Source: Photobacterium sp. CCB-ST2H9 (GTDB lineage: Bacteria > Pseudomonadota > Gammaproteobacteria > Enterobacterales > Vibrionaceae). Taken from it: a stretch of DNA of 64,000 bases. The notes beneath the pieces were generated by a model. That model did no database searches, was not told where the DNA came from, and saw only the letters and a program-made list of their open reading frames with translations. Positions within the stretch are counted from its first letter, which is position 1. Every line of letters begins with the position of its first letter. Of the stretch, positions 17,831-27,483 are shown in pieces. The position numbers and the translations under genes are program-made. The stretch covers positions 868,001-932,000 of the forward strand of contig NZ_CP100425.1 in assembly GCF_023151555.2 (NCBI RefSeq), in the 5' to 3' direction.

Positions 17831-18829
17831 ATGAAATCGACGGATCCTGGCTTTATCAATGACCTTGCGAATCTTGACCGCCTGCGGGCCGGAATCAAAG
17901 GCAAAGGTGACAAGGAAAATCTGAGAGCGGCTGCACAGCAGTTCGAAGCCCTGTTTACCCAGATGCTGTTTAAGTCGATGCGTCAGGCGAATGAAGTGTT
18001 TGAGTCGGATCTGATGAGCAGCTCCAACACCAAATTTTTCGAAGAGATGCGCGATCAGCAAATGTCCAGTGAGCTCAGTACCCGGGGTTCGCTCGGACTG
18101 GCGGATCTGATTGTTGAACAGCTGGCTGCTCTGGATAAGCCACCGGCGACGCCGGAAGAGCAGGCAAAAGCTGAGGAAGAAAAATCCGCCAATTTTGAGG
18201 CCATGCAAAAGTCCCGTCAGGTTTCTGCAAATGATGTACTGGCGAAAGTGTTTGCGCAGCAGGAAACGGAGCAGCCTTCGAAAGACAAAGCTTCCCTTGC
18301 CGCTTCAGCAACAGCTGAGAACAGTGCGCTGCGTCCGCCTCTGCGCCAGCCACAGGATAAACCGTTCGCTTCTCCGCAGGATTTTGTCACCCGCATGCGT
18401 CCGTTTGCTGAAAAAGCAGCAGGTCTGCTGGGCACGGACCCGGCTGTCCTGATTGCACAGGCGGCACTGGAAACCGGCTGGGGTAAGAAAGTGGTTCGCA
18501 ATGCGGCAGGTGACAGTAATAACCTGTTCAATATTAAAGCGGATCAGCGCTGGGCAGGGAACAAAGTTGCCACCCAGACTCTGGAGTATCACGACGGGAT
18601 TCCGGTCCAGGAGCGGGCCGCTTTCCGTTCCTATAACAGTTATGAAGATAGCTTCAACGATTACGTCCGCTTCCTCAATGACAACCCGCGTTATGCCAAT
18701 GCACTGGCTTCGCCGGAAGATCCGCGCAGCTTTATCCGTAATCTGCATAAGGCTGGTTACGCGACCGATCCAAAGTATGCCGATAAAATCATTAATGTGA
18801 TGGATACGGTTCGGAAACTCATGAAATAA
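17831..18829 (+). CDS. flgJ: Rod-capping peptidoglycan hydrolase FlgJ
   Basis: 332 residues, two domains. Residues 1-110 are the rod-scaffold part (AAQQFEALFTQMLFKSMRQANEVF). After a charged, low-complexity linker, residues about 180-332 form a glucosaminidase domain with 'LIAQAALETGWGKKVV'; Glu214 is the likely catalytic acid. FlgJ caps the growing rod and opens the peptidoglycan. Vibrio FlgJ has this dual form. It ends the flgFGHIJ unit. Confidence 0.96.
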   Translation: MKSTDPGFINDLANLDRLRAGIKGKGDKENLRAAAQQFEALFTQMLFKSMRQANEVFESDLMSSSNTKFFEEMRDQQMSSELSTRGSLGLADLIVEQLAALDKPPATPEEQAKAEEEKSANFEAMQKSRQVSANDVLAKVFAQQETEQPSKDKASLAASATAENSALRPPLRQPQDKPFASPQDFVTRMRPFAEKAAGLLGTDPAVLIAQAALETGWGKKVVRNAAGDSNNLFNIKADQRWAGNKVATQTLEYHDGIPVQERAAFRSYNSYEDSFNDYVRFLNDNPRYANALASPEDPRSFIRNLHKAGYATDPKYADKIINVMDTVRKLMK

Positions 18830-18833
18830 CAGG

Positions 18834-18865
18834 ATTGCCGCTGCATACCGACAGCGGCAATTTTT
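18834..18865 (+). terminator. flgFGHIJ terminator
   Basis: A perfect ten-pair stem (ATTGCCGCTG and its complement) with an eight-base loop, followed by TTTTT, directly after the flgJ stop. Confidence 0.85.
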
Positions 18866-18877
18866 ATCCTGCTTCCT

Positions 18878-19285
18878 TTATCCAGCTTCAGAGAACCCAT
18901 TTGTTATTTGCGGTTTTTTCAGCTGTTCAACCGGTACTTCCTCATACTTGTTGGTTGTGATTCTTCGCATGATGCATTCCGGTCCCGGCAGGTTGGTGAT
19001 ACTGAAATCAGGCACTTCATACGGATTGGCAAAAAGCAGTGTCTGTGAACATTCCCTCATGATGGGGTTGCCTGCATCATCCAACGTTTCGAACCTACCC
19101 GTATCGATGTAGCGATGACCATCCGGCCCATGCATGATTTTGGTTTCCGGATCCTGATAGAGCAGGAAGGTATCAACAAAGATTGGATTGCCCTCCGGAT
19201 CATACGCATTGGGCATATTTTCGGCCTGGGCCAGGCCGGACAGAAATATCAGTGTCGCCATAATGATCCGTTTGTTTTTCTGCAT
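18878..19285 (-). CDS. Secreted protein of unknown function inside the flagellar locus
   Basis: 135 residues on the strand opposite to its flagellar neighbours. The N-terminus (MQKNKRIIMATLIFLSGLAQA, cleavage about residue 21) is a signal peptide; ATG 19285 has GGGGAT upstream, and an internal Met9 is an alternative start. The mature part of about 114 residues holds two similar short pieces, 'YDPEGNPIFVDTF' and 'LDDAGNPIMRECS', plus 'HGPDGHRYIDTG', so it may be built from Asp/Gly-turn repeats. It has two cysteines. I do not recognise the family. It separates the flgJ terminator from the flgK promoter. Confidence 0.7.
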   Translation of the reverse strand: MQKNKRIIMATLIFLSGLAQAENMPNAYDPEGNPIFVDTFLLYQDPETKIMHGPDGHRYIDTGRFETLDDAGNPIMRECSQTLLFANPYEVPDFSITNLPGPECIMRRITTNKYEEVPVEQLKKPQITNGFSEAG

Positions 19286-19437
19286 GTGTCATCCCCATGA
19301 GTGCGCGCATTGATTCATATTGGTTCAGGCTGTGCCATTCGTCAAACGCGTTGTTTTCCGGATGTTTTTCCGGCAAGAGTTTGCCTTAAGTTCGGCCGGA
19401 GGAAACAAAAACTCTTGTAAAACAAAGTGCTAAATGT

Positions 19438-19453
19438 TGGAGCGATTTTTGCA
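19438..19453 (+). promoter_or_regulatory. Sigma54 promoter of flgKL
   Basis: TGGAGC-N5-TTGCA with correct GG-N10-GC spacing. The start near 19465 leaves a leader of about 35 bases before flgK, with GGAGG as ribosome site. Confidence 0.8.
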
Positions 19454-19499
19454 TAATAACCGTCAGTAAAGTAACTCCCTGAGGTTTTCTGGAGGCGCA

Positions 19500-21383
19500 A
19501 TGGCGTTCGACTTGCTCAGTTTGGGCTCTCAAGGTGTGTTAACAGCGCAACGGCAGCTGAATACCACCAGCCATAACATCAATAACGTCAACACGGAAGG
19601 TTATAGCCGCCAGTCTGTGGTGCAGGAGACGAACGATCCGTTCTGGTCTGCCGGCAATCACTACGGAACGGGTGTGCATGCGGCAGAAGTTCGCCGCGGT
19701 TATGATCAGTTTGCCACCAACGAGCTGAACCTCACCACCACGAACCACAGCTATGCGACTGAGCGTGATGGCCAGCTGGAGCGGCTGGACAAGCTGCTGT
19801 CCAACAGTGCCAGTCAGGTGCCGCAGGACATGAACCAGTGGTATGACGCTGTGAAAGCCATGGCGGACAGCCCGAGCGATCTCGGTGCCCGGAAAGTGGT
19901 GCTGGAAAAGGCGAAGATGGTTGCGACTGGCCTGAACGATACACACCGGGTGCTGGCTGAGCAGAAAGATGTCACCAACGACGTGCTGGCCAAGACACTG
20001 AACCGGGTGAATGACATCGGTCGCGAGCTGGTGGAAATTCATGAGGCACTGCTGAAGACTCCGAATAGTGGTGCGAACAACGACCTGATGGACAGACATC
20101 AGAGCCTGATCAATGAACTGTCGACCTATACCAAGGTGACGGTCACCCGCAAGAATACGGAAACCTTTAACGTCCTGATCGGCACCGGTCACACGCTGGT
20201 CTCCGGGACTCATGCCAGTGAACTGAAGATGATCGACGGTGATCCGGATCCGCAGCAGACCCGTCTGGCGGTCGTGGCAGGTAAGTCGCTGAAAGCCATC
20301 AGCTCCGATGATATCGGCGGCAAACTGGCGTCACTATTCGAGTACCGTGACAAGACTTTACCGAAGGTGATGGACGAGCTCGGCAAAATGGCGATCGGCT
20401 TTACCGATTCCGTCAATCAGCTGCAGTCACAGGGGCTTGATCTGAACGGTCGGGTTGGTGAAACCATGTTTACCGACGTGAACGCGCCGGAAGTGGCGGC
20501 TTCGCGTGCCTTGATCCCGCGAGGCTCCAATGCTCAGGTCAGTGTTTACATTGAGGATCTGAGCAAGCTGAAGGGCGGTGAGTATGAGCTGGGCTTCAAT
20601 GGCAGTCAGCATACCCTGAAGCTGCCGGATGGCTCGACGCAGACGGTGATCCCCAGCGGTACTCCGCCAAGTTTCAGTGTGGATGGCGTGCGGATAGAAA
20701 TTGCCGCTCCGATTGCCAGTGGTGACAAGATTCTGCTGCGCCCGACCCGGGATGCGGGCAGAGATGTTCAGGCAGTCATGACGGATCCGGCAAAAATTGC
20801 CGCCCAGAGTTACAACAGCTCTTCGACCCAAACTCAGGGCAAAGCGGCTTTTTCAATCACTTCTGCAGGTCCGTTGCGTGAATTCCAGGTAGCGGTATCT
20901 CCGGATGCCTCACAGTTTGCCGTGCTTGATATGCAGGGCAATGTGCTGCAGCCGCCGCTGCCGTATCCACCTAATGGCCCGGTGGCTGTGGGGGGTACCA
21001 GCTTTACCCTGAGTCACGGCGCGGTCGGTGGCGATGTCTTTGCGGTGAACCTCAATGCGGCAACCGGTGACAACGGCAACCTGATCAAAATGCAGGATCT
21101 TCAGAATATGAAGGTCATGAATCAGGGCCGTTCCAGTGTGATTGATGTCTACGAAGGGCTGAATACCGAGATGGGTGTCCAGCGCGCTTCGGCGGCACGA
21201 CTGAAAGAAGTCGGACGGCAGGAAAAAGAAGCGGCGCAAAGCCGTGTCGCTGAAATTTCCGGCGTGAACCTGGATGAAGAGGCCGCGAACATGATGAAGT
21301 TCCAGCAGGCTTATATGGCGTCGTCGCGCATTATGACGGTGGCCAATGAAACCTTTAATACATTGCTGAATGCCGCGCGATAA
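19500..21383 (+). CDS. flgK: Hook-filament junction protein FlgK (HAP1)
   Basis: 627 residues. N-terminal 'SLGSQGVLTAQRQLNTTSHNINNVNTEGYSRQSVVQ' and C-terminal 'SGVNLDEEAANMMKFQQAYMASSRIMTVANETFNTLLNAAR' are complete. The long central region is variable and exposed. FlgK is the first junction ring between hook and filament, delivered by FlgN. flgL follows after 14 bases. First gene of a sigma54-driven pair. Confidence 0.97.
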   Translation: MAFDLLSLGSQGVLTAQRQLNTTSHNINNVNTEGYSRQSVVQETNDPFWSAGNHYGTGVHAAEVRRGYDQFATNELNLTTTNHSYATERDGQLERLDKLLSNSASQVPQDMNQWYDAVKAMADSPSDLGARKVVLEKAKMVATGLNDTHRVLAEQKDVTNDVLAKTLNRVNDIGRELVEIHEALLKTPNSGANNDLMDRHQSLINELSTYTKVTVTRKNTETFNVLIGTGHTLVSGTHASELKMIDGDPDPQQTRLAVVAGKSLKAISSDDIGGKLASLFEYRDKTLPKVMDELGKMAIGFTDSVNQLQSQGLDLNGRVGETMFTDVNAPEVAASRALIPRGSNAQVSVYIEDLSKLKGGEYELGFNGSQHTLKLPDGSTQTVIPSGTPPSFSVDGVRIEIAAPIASGDKILLRPTRDAGRDVQAVMTDPAKIAAQSYNSSSTQTQGKAAFSITSAGPLREFQVAVSPDASQFAVLDMQGNVLQPPLPYPPNGPVAVGGTSFTLSHGAVGGDVFAVNLNAATGDNGNLIKMQDLQNMKVMNQGRSSVIDVYEGLNTEMGVQRASAARLKEVGRQEKEAAQSRVAEISGVNLDEEAANMMKFQQAYMASSRIMTVANETFNTLLNAAR

Positions 21384-21397
21384 GGAGTTAAAACAGT

Positions 21398-22588
21398 ATG
21401 ATTAGCCGAATTGCCAGCTTTCATAACTATCAGTCCGTGGCGAACGATATGACCCGCCAGCAGGTGAAAGTGGCGCACAATCAGGAACAACTGGCGTCCG
21501 GGAAGCAGTTGCTGACCGCAGGTGATGATCCGGTTGCCTCGATTTATGTGCAGAATTTTTCTCAGCAGAATACTGAAATTGATCAGTCACTGCGTTCCAT
21601 TAACCTGGCACGCAATCGCCTGAGCAGCGAAGAAGTGGCGATCTCTGATGCAGAAACGCTGCTGGACGATGCCAAGCGTAAGGCGATGTCTATGGTGAAC
21701 GGTTCCTTGTCAGATGACGACCGGATCGCACATATGCAGGATCTGCGCGGTCTGTTCGACTCGTTCATGCATCTGGTCAATACCCAGGATGAATCCGGCA
21801 ATTTCGTGTTTGCCGGTAACCAGTATGACAAGCAGCCTTTCTTTCGGGACGGCAGCGGCACGGTCAGCTACGTCGGCGACAGCTATCAGCGGATGTCCAA
21901 GGTGTCTTCCAATGTTGAAGTACCGGTAAACGATCCGGGCGATAAGCTGTTTATGGAAATTGATAACCCGTACGGTGATTATCAGCCGGATTATGCACTG
22001 CAGTCCGGATCGCTGTTACTGCTGTCTCATGCCCGGAATGACAACCACAGCGACAATGCCAGCTATACCATTGACTTTACTGATACAGGCACCGGCGCGG
22101 TGTACGATCTGTATCAGGATGGTCTGCTGGTCGACAGTCAGCCGTTTGATCCGAAACGCGGGATTGAATGGGGTACGCTGTCGGTTCAGCTGGAAGGCGA
22201 AGTGACGGATGGGGATCAGATCACCCTGAAGCCGCAGGAAAAGTTCAACCTGTTTGACTCTTTCAAACGCGGGATTGAAGTGTCTGCATTCGCGCCGTCA
22301 GATGCGTCGGCAACCGCTGAGCTGCATCAGGTCGCGGAAGAGTTTTCCCAGGCGTTCAAGCACATCAACCGGGCGCGTTCAGAAGTGGGTACCCGCTTGC
22401 AGACACTGGATCGTCAGGAAGACATGCATCAGGACTTTAAACTGGTGATCAATAAAGCCCGCGGCACCATGGAAGATCTGGATTACGGCAAAGCCGTGAT
22501 CGAGCTGAATGAAAACATGCTGGCACTGCAGGCGTCGCAACAGGCCTTTGCCAAGGCAAAAGATCTGACCCTGTTCAACTATATCTGA
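21398..22588 (+). CDS. flgL: Hook-filament junction protein FlgL (HAP3)
   Basis: 396 residues. N-terminal part 'VANDMTRQQVKVAHNQEQLASGKQLLTAGDDPVASIYVQNFSQQ' matches the flagellin-like D0/D1 helices of FlgL. The C-terminal helix is 'LNENMLALQASQQAFAKAKDLTLFNYI'. It is the second junction protein, between FlgK and flagellin. Ribosome site AAGGAG upstream. Confidence 0.96.
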   Translation: MISRIASFHNYQSVANDMTRQQVKVAHNQEQLASGKQLLTAGDDPVASIYVQNFSQQNTEIDQSLRSINLARNRLSSEEVAISDAETLLDDAKRKAMSMVNGSLSDDDRIAHMQDLRGLFDSFMHLVNTQDESGNFVFAGNQYDKQPFFRDGSGTVSYVGDSYQRMSKVSSNVEVPVNDPGDKLFMEIDNPYGDYQPDYALQSGSLLLLSHARNDNHSDNASYTIDFTDTGTGAVYDLYQDGLLVDSQPFDPKRGIEWGTLSVQLEGEVTDGDQITLKPQEKFNLFDSFKRGIEVSAFAPSDASATAELHQVAEEFSQAFKHINRARSEVGTRLQTLDRQEDMHQDFKLVINKARGTMEDLDYGKAVIELNENMLALQASQQAFAKAKDLTLFNYI

Positions 22589-22771
22589 TCCGGAAAGGAT
22601 CCGGCTCTGCCTCTGGTTGCCATCAAGCCGGGGGCAGGGTGCTGAAAAAGTTTTTGCCGGGCGGCAACCCTTGTTTGCCACGGCTTCAGTAAGAAAGGCA
22701 TAGCTTTGCCGCTTAGGTCAGAAATCGAAAGAAAGTACGACTAATGTGCTGAAAATAAAGGATTTAAAATC
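22589..22771 (+). other. Gap after flgL with hairpins
   Basis: No gene is visible. A ten-pair imperfect stem with two G-T pairs (22607-22616 with 22628-22637) and a smaller one (22654-22667) could end or slow the flgKL transcript. A TTTTT run sits between them. Confidence 0.4.
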
Positions 22772-22787
22772 TGGCACATTAATTGCT
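22772..22787 (+). promoter_or_regulatory. Sigma54 promoter of the first flagellin gene
   Basis: TGGCAC-N5-TTGCT is an exact consensus match. The start near 22799 leaves a leader of about 108 bases before the ATG at 22907, with AAAGGAGAG as ribosome site. Confidence 0.92.
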
Positions 22788-22906
22788 AAATGATATTGTG
22801 ATTTTATGATTAACATTTTTACTAACGCTGGTCCCGCTTCACTCTCTGATGGGTTGACGTTGCGGGTAGCTGTTTCGCTAACAGCGAAAAGTCAAAGGAG
22901 AGCAAA

Positions 22907-24055
22907 ATGGGTGTAACAGTAAACACCAACGTGTCTGCCATGACTGCGCAGCGCTACCTCAACAAAGCATCTGAGGGCCTGAGTCAATCAATGGAGCGTC
23001 TATCAACGGGTAGTCGTATTAACAGCGCGAAAGATGATGCTGCAGGTCTGCAGATCTCGAACCGTCTGATTGCTCAGACCCGTGGTCTGAACGTCGCGAT
23101 GCGAAATGCCAACGACGGTATCTCGATTGCACAGACCGCAGAAGGCGCGATGCAGGAATCAACCAGTATCCTGCAACGTATGCGTGACCTGTCCCTGCAA
23201 TCAGCGAACGGCGCGAACTCTGACAGCGACCGTGTGGCGATTCAGGAAGAGATCACTGCATTGCAGGATGAGCTGAACCGTATCGCAGAGACCACGTCGT
23301 TCGGTGGCCGTAAACTGCTCAACGGCACCTTTGGCGAAGCAGCCTTCCAGGTGGGTGCGGATGCCGGTGAGGCCATTGTTGTGGGTCTGGACAGTGTGCG
23401 TGCCGATGAGCCGCAAATGGGTGGCAGCCTGCTGGTTTCGTCCAACGCAATTAAGCCGGATGCAACGCTGTCTGCTGATACCAGTATCGAGCTGAGCGTA
23501 ACGGCGAAAGACGGTACGGTTACGCCAGTGACCATTGGTCTGATTGGCGGTGACGATGTGGAAGAGATCGCAACCCGTATCAATGGTCAGAACAGCCTGA
23601 TCAATGCATCCGTGACTGAGAAAGGCGAACTGCAGCTGGTTTCCAGCGACGGTACAGTCGGTGTGACCAACGGTGCGATCAGCATGCTGAATACCGATGG
23701 TTCAATTACTGCTGGTGACATTGCAGGTACTGCGACCGATGTAACCGTGTCTCAGATCAACGTCTCGACTGCAGGTGGCGCACAGCGTGCAGTGCCGCTG
23801 ATCGACTCCGCACTGCAGTACATTGACAGTATGCGTGCAGATTTGGGTGCGAAGCAGAACCGTCTGTCTCACACCATCAACAACCTGGCCAATACATCTG
23901 AAAACGTGTCTGCGTCGAACAGCCGTATCCGTGATACCGACTTCGCGAAAGAAACAACAGATATGACCAAGAACCAGATTCTGCAGCAAGCCAGTACCTC
24001 AATTCTGGCTCAGGCGAAGCAGATCCCGCAGTCTGCACTGAACCTGCTTCAGTAA
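22907..24055 (+). CDS. flaA: Flagellin, sigma54-dependent copy (FlaA-like)
   Basis: 382 residues. The D0/D1 helices are typical vibrio flagellin: '[48 protein letters not shown]' at the start, and at the end '[35 protein letters not shown]'. The variable middle (residues about 175-290) is short. In V. cholerae the flagellin essential for the filament, FlaA, is the one under FlrC/sigma54, and it lies directly after flgL. Both points hold here, so I use that name; it is assigned from promoter and place, not from a tree. Confidence 0.93.
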   Translation: MGVTVNTNVSAMTAQRYLNKASEGLSQSMERLSTGSRINSAKDDAAGLQISNRLIAQTRGLNVAMRNANDGISIAQTAEGAMQESTSILQRMRDLSLQSANGANSDSDRVAIQEEITALQDELNRIAETTSFGGRKLLNGTFGEAAFQVGADAGEAIVVGLDSVRADEPQMGGSLLVSSNAIKPDATLSADTSIELSVTAKDGTVTPVTIGLIGGDDVEEIATRINGQNSLINASVTEKGELQLVSSDGTVGVTNGAISMLNTDGSITAGDIAGTATDVTVSQINVSTAGGAQRAVPLIDSALQYIDSMRADLGAKQNRLSHTINNLANTSENVSASNSRIRDTDFAKETTDMTKNQILQQASTSILAQAKQIPQSALNLLQ

Positions 24056-24079
24056 TAAGCAGAAGTTCAACTGCAATTT

Positions 24080-24113
24080 AAAACGGCAAAGTGGCAACGC
24101 TTTGCCGTTTTTT
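24080..24113 (+). terminator. Terminator of the first flagellin gene
   Basis: A perfect twelve-pair stem (AAAACGGCAAAG and its complement) with an eight-base loop, followed by a T-run. Confidence 0.92.
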
Positions 24114-24163
24114 GTTGTCAGATTGATCGCAATTTTTTGTCATTAAAATCATCAAAAATTCAG

Positions 24164-24190
24164 TAAAGTTTTTCTCCCTGCCGCCGATAA
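24164..24190 (+). promoter_or_regulatory. Upstream sigma28 promoter of the second flagellin gene
   Basis: TAAAGTTT-N11-GCCGATAA is an exact match, in both boxes and spacing, to the enterobacterial FliA consensus. The start near 24198 would give a leader of about 200 bases that contains the second promoter. Confidence 0.9.
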
Positions 24191-24295
24191 CCTTTATAGA
24201 ACAAGAAAGTGCACTCTATCCCGAACATCAGACGAAATGATCTTGTGTTCAGAATCACACTTTTTTGCCCAGTAAAAAAATTTCAAAAAAAACCT

Positions 24296-24322
24296 TAAAG
24301 CTTTCTTCACCCATGCCGTTAA
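24296..24322 (+). promoter_or_regulatory. Downstream sigma28 promoter of the second flagellin gene
   Basis: TAAAGCTT-N11-GCCGTTAA has one change in each box from the FliA consensus and exact spacing. The start near 24330 gives a leader of about 72 bases. Confidence 0.8.
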
Positions 24323-24401
24323 AGGTGATGTACGAAGAATAACTCGGACTTGCCGGCTGAGCTGGTCAAGCCACCAAGAAACATAAGTAAGGAGAATTAC
24401 T

Positions 24402-25553
24402 ATGGCAGTTACAGTCAATACTAACGTTTCTGCAATGACCGCTCAGCGTTACCTGAATAAAGCTAGCGACAATACAGCAGCTTCAATGGAGCGTCTGTCT
24501 ACCGGTTCACGCATCAACAGTGCTAAAGATGACGCAGCAGGTCTGCAAATCTCTAACCGTCTGATGACTCAGAGCCGTGGCCTGGATGTTGCTGTTCGCA
24601 ACGCCAACGACGGTATCTCAATGTCACAGACCGCTGAAGGTGCGATGCAGGAAACAACCAGCATCCTGCAACGTATGCGTGACCTGTCTCTGCAATCAGC
24701 AAACGGCTCGAACTCTGATGGCGACCGTAAAGCGATTCAGGAAGAAGTTACTGCACTGAACGACGAACTGAACCGTATCGCTGAAACCACTTCTTTCGGT
24801 GGCCAGAAGCTGCTGAACGGTACTTTCGGTACCCGTGCGTTCCAGGTGGGTGCTGACTCAGGTGAAGCCGTACAGATTACTCTGAAAAACATGCGTTCTG
24901 ACGGTGCTGATATGGGTGGTAGCTTACTGGTTTCTACCAACGGTGTTGCAGACAAGAACTCTACACTGGATGCAGACACAACAATTGAACTGAGCGTGAC
25001 TGATGCAGACGGCAACGCGACTGCAGTAAGCGTTGACCTGATCGGCGGCGATGACATCGAAGAAATCGCAACCCGTATCAACGGTCAGAACGATCAAATC
25101 AACGCTTCTGTAACTGAGAAGGGTGAGTTACAGCTGTTCTCTTCTGAAGGTACTGTAGGTGTTACTACCGGCACTATCGCAATGACTGATACTTCAGGCA
25201 ACGCGGTTGATGCATCAATTGCAGGTACTGCAGGAAATGTGACTGTTTCTCAGCTGGACGTGAGCACCATTGGTGGCGCACAGCAGGCAGTTTCAATCCT
25301 GGACGGTGCAATGCAGTTTGTTGACTCTCACCGTGCAGAGCTGGGTGCGAAACAAAACCGTATGGATCACACCATCAGCAACCTGAACAACATCAACGAA
25401 AACGTGACTTCTTCTAACAGCCGTATCCGTGATACTGACTTTGCGCAAGAAACCACGAACCTGACGAAGAACCAAATCCTGCAGCAAGCGTCGACTTCTA
25501 TCCTGGCGCAAGCGAAGCAGGCGCCTCAGGCGGCACTGAGCCTGCTGGGCTAA
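24402..25553 (+). CDS. flaC: Flagellin, sigma28-dependent copy (FlaC-like)
   Basis: 383 residues, with N- and C-terminal helices almost identical to the first flagellin ('[35 protein letters not shown]'). The middle region differs more. It is preceded by two sigma28 promoters and a GGAG ribosome site, and ends at a strong terminator, so it is a one-gene unit. Codon choice looks more uniform (GGT, AAC, CTG) than in the first copy, as expected for very high expression. Vibrios carry several flagellins in one filament; sigma28-dependent ones are usually not essential alone. The name follows V. cholerae gene order and is tentative. Confidence 0.92.
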   Translation: MAVTVNTNVSAMTAQRYLNKASDNTAASMERLSTGSRINSAKDDAAGLQISNRLMTQSRGLDVAVRNANDGISMSQTAEGAMQETTSILQRMRDLSLQSANGSNSDGDRKAIQEEVTALNDELNRIAETTSFGGQKLLNGTFGTRAFQVGADSGEAVQITLKNMRSDGADMGGSLLVSTNGVADKNSTLDADTTIELSVTDADGNATAVSVDLIGGDDIEEIATRINGQNDQINASVTEKGELQLFSSEGTVGVTTGTIAMTDTSGNAVDASIAGTAGNVTVSQLDVSTIGGAQQAVSILDGAMQFVDSHRAELGAKQNRMDHTISNLNNINENVTSSNSRIRDTDFAQETTNLTKNQILQQASTSILAQAKQAPQAALSLLG

Positions 25554-25564
25554 TCCGTTCTATG

Positions 25565-25596
25565 AAGCGGCAGGGGCAAGCCCTTGCCGCTTTTTT
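25565..25596 (+). terminator. Terminator of the second flagellin gene
   Basis: A ten-pair stem with one G-T pair (GCGGCAGGGG with CCCTTGCCGC), extended by AA, around CAAG, followed by TTTTTT. Confidence 0.9.
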
Positions 25597-25616
25597 CGAT
25601 CAGAAGGTATCAGACC

Positions 25617-26063
25617 ATGGACGTTAAATCTGTATTAAACCCTTCATTTCTCTCCCGCTTTTCTTCATCAGGTCAAAAATCCACTGTTGGCACGGATGTT
25701 GCAAAATCCTCTACTGGTCATTCGCAAGATAATTCTTTGACGGTCAAGACCCAGAGCCCAGGCGCAACAAATGCATCTTCACCGAGTGATGTCAGACGTG
25801 TAGAGCAAACTGCAAAACTGGAAGAGCATCGTCAGCTACAGCGCCAGCAATTGGAAAAGCTGGTGGAAAGTATTGAAGATTTTATTGGCTCAATGAACAA
25901 AGGCCTGGCATTCCGCATTGATGAAGAATCCGGACGCCAGGTTGTCACCGTGTATGAAAAAGAAAGCGGTGAAGTGGTTCGCCAGATCCCTGATGAAGAC
26001 ATGCTGGTTTTATCCCGTCAGATTGCCTCGTATACGACCGGCCTTCTGACGACAAAAGTCTAA
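25617..26063 (+). CDS. flaG: FlaG family protein
   Basis: 148 residues. The first 60 are polar and Ser/Thr rich. The rest is the FlaG domain: 'LQRQQLEKLVESIEDFIGSMNKGLAFRIDEESGRQVVTVYEKESGEVVRQIPDEDMLVLSRQI'. FlaG proteins influence filament length in polar flagellates by an unclear mechanism. ATG 25617 (MDVKSVLNPSF) is chosen with AGAAGG upstream; the frame extends back to 25584 inside the flaC terminator. No own promoter is visible in the 20-base space, so it depends on read-through or on a promoter within the terminator region. Confidence 0.9.
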   Translation: MDVKSVLNPSFLSRFSSSGQKSTVGTDVAKSSTGHSQDNSLTVKTQSPGATNASSPSDVRRVEQTAKLEEHRQLQRQQLEKLVESIEDFIGSMNKGLAFRIDEESGRQVVTVYEKESGEVVRQIPDEDMLVLSRQIASYTTGLLTTKV

Positions 26064-26085
26064 CGATTACAGGTTGAGGTTGTAG

Positions 26086-27459
26086 ATGAATATTGGCCCA
26101 ATGGGTACGGCTTCCGGCTTGGATATCAATGCCATGGTCGACAAGATCGTCGCTGCTGAACGGGCGCCAAAAGAAGAGCGCATCAATCAGCGTCGTGATC
26201 AGGCAAATGTCGAGCTGAGTGCTTATGGCCGTTTAAAAGGCGCTCTGGATGGAATGAAAAGCCTGATGGCGGAGTTTCGTCAGGATCAATCTTTATCTGC
26301 ACGAACAGCATCATCCGATAATCAGGACATGGTGTCGGTTCGCGCCAGCCATGAAGCCCAGCCGGGTCGTTATACGGTTGAAGTGAAACAGCTGGCAACC
26401 GCACACAAGATTGCCTCGGCGGCGGTGGATGACAAAGTGGCACTAGGTGCCGGAAAATTGACACTATCGGTGGGCGGTCAGTCTTTTGACGTTTCCATCG
26501 ACAGTAATGAAAGTAAGCTGCTGGATGTCGTCCGGCAAATTAACCGCCATCCCGATAATCAAGGGGTGCTGGCGTCAGTAATTAAAGACAGCAACGGTGC
26601 GCGTCTGGTGCTGACCTCGGACAAAACCGGCGAGCACAATCCGTTGAAAGTCACGGTTGATGCGGCGCCAGGCAGTCCGTTACAACAGTTTGCGTTTGAC
26701 GGTAATCAGCCTGCCAGTCCGATGCTTGAAATGCAGGCTGCGGCGGATGCAAAAGTATTGATTGATGGTCTGGCTGAAGTCAGCAGCGAGACCAACACGC
26801 TGAACGATGCGATTCCCGGCCTGGATATGGATCTGAAACAGCTGTCGGCTGAAAGTGACAAGCCACAGGCCGTGATTGAAGTGGGTTATGACCGGGATAA
26901 AGCCGGTGCCCAGATTGAACGTTTCGTGAATGCTTATAATCAGTTTTACGATACGGCGATGGAGCTTGGGAAATTTGACCCGGGCACACAGGATAAAGGA
27001 CCCCTGGTCGGCGACAGTATGCTGCGTTCATCGGTTCAGCAGCTGCGAAATGCTTTCAGCACACCGCTGGAAGATGGCCCGGCCAGCATCCAGACACTCA
27101 GCGAGCTGGGTATCACGACGTCGATGACCGGTCATCTGGAAATCGACTACGATAAGCTGGATAACCAGCTGAACCGGAATTTTGCGGATGTGGGCGAGTT
27201 TTTTGGCAGCCGGAAAGGGTTTTCCCGCCGTATCGAGGATCTGTTGCATGCTTATACCGGTGCAACCGGCAGTATCTCGAACCGCGAGAAGAGCATTAAC
27301 GAACAGGTCATGAAGCTCGGTACCGAAGAGCGTGATCTGGACCGCCGGATGGAAAGCGTCTATCAGCGCACCCACGACCAGTTTTCCGCAATGGATCATG
27401 CCATGGGGCAGATGCAGAGCCAGCTGGGTTCAATGATGAGTATGATGCCGCAAATGTAA
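26086..27459 (+). CDS. fliD: Filament cap protein FliD
   Basis: 457 residues. Opens with 'IGPMGTASGLDINAMVDKIVAAERAPKEERINQRRDQANVELSAYGRLKGAL', the FliD N-domain, and ends in a Met-rich coiled coil (FSAMDHAMGQMQSQLGSMMSMMPQM). FliD sits at the filament tip and helps flagellin fold in place. It is called FlaH in V. parahaemolyticus. Ribosome site GAGGT. In one unit with flaG, flaI and fliS. Confidence 0.96.
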   Translation: MNIGPMGTASGLDINAMVDKIVAAERAPKEERINQRRDQANVELSAYGRLKGALDGMKSLMAEFRQDQSLSARTASSDNQDMVSVRASHEAQPGRYTVEVKQLATAHKIASAAVDDKVALGAGKLTLSVGGQSFDVSIDSNESKLLDVVRQINRHPDNQGVLASVIKDSNGARLVLTSDKTGEHNPLKVTVDAAPGSPLQQFAFDGNQPASPMLEMQAAADAKVLIDGLAEVSSETNTLNDAIPGLDMDLKQLSAESDKPQAVIEVGYDRDKAGAQIERFVNAYNQFYDTAMELGKFDPGTQDKGPLVGDSMLRSSVQQLRNAFSTPLEDGPASIQTLSELGITTSMTGHLEIDYDKLDNQLNRNFADVGEFFGSRKGFSRRIEDLLHAYTGATGSISNREKSINEQVMKLGTEERDLDRRMESVYQRTHDQFSAMDHAMGQMQSQLGSMMSMMPQM

Positions 27460-27483
27460 CGGCAGAGAACGGGAGGGAAGGCA

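Noticed and set aside
22907..25553. The two flagellin genes as a recent tandem duplication
   Set aside because: The termini are very alike, but the central regions, codon use and promoters differ clearly, so the duplication is old or the copies are kept apart by selection.
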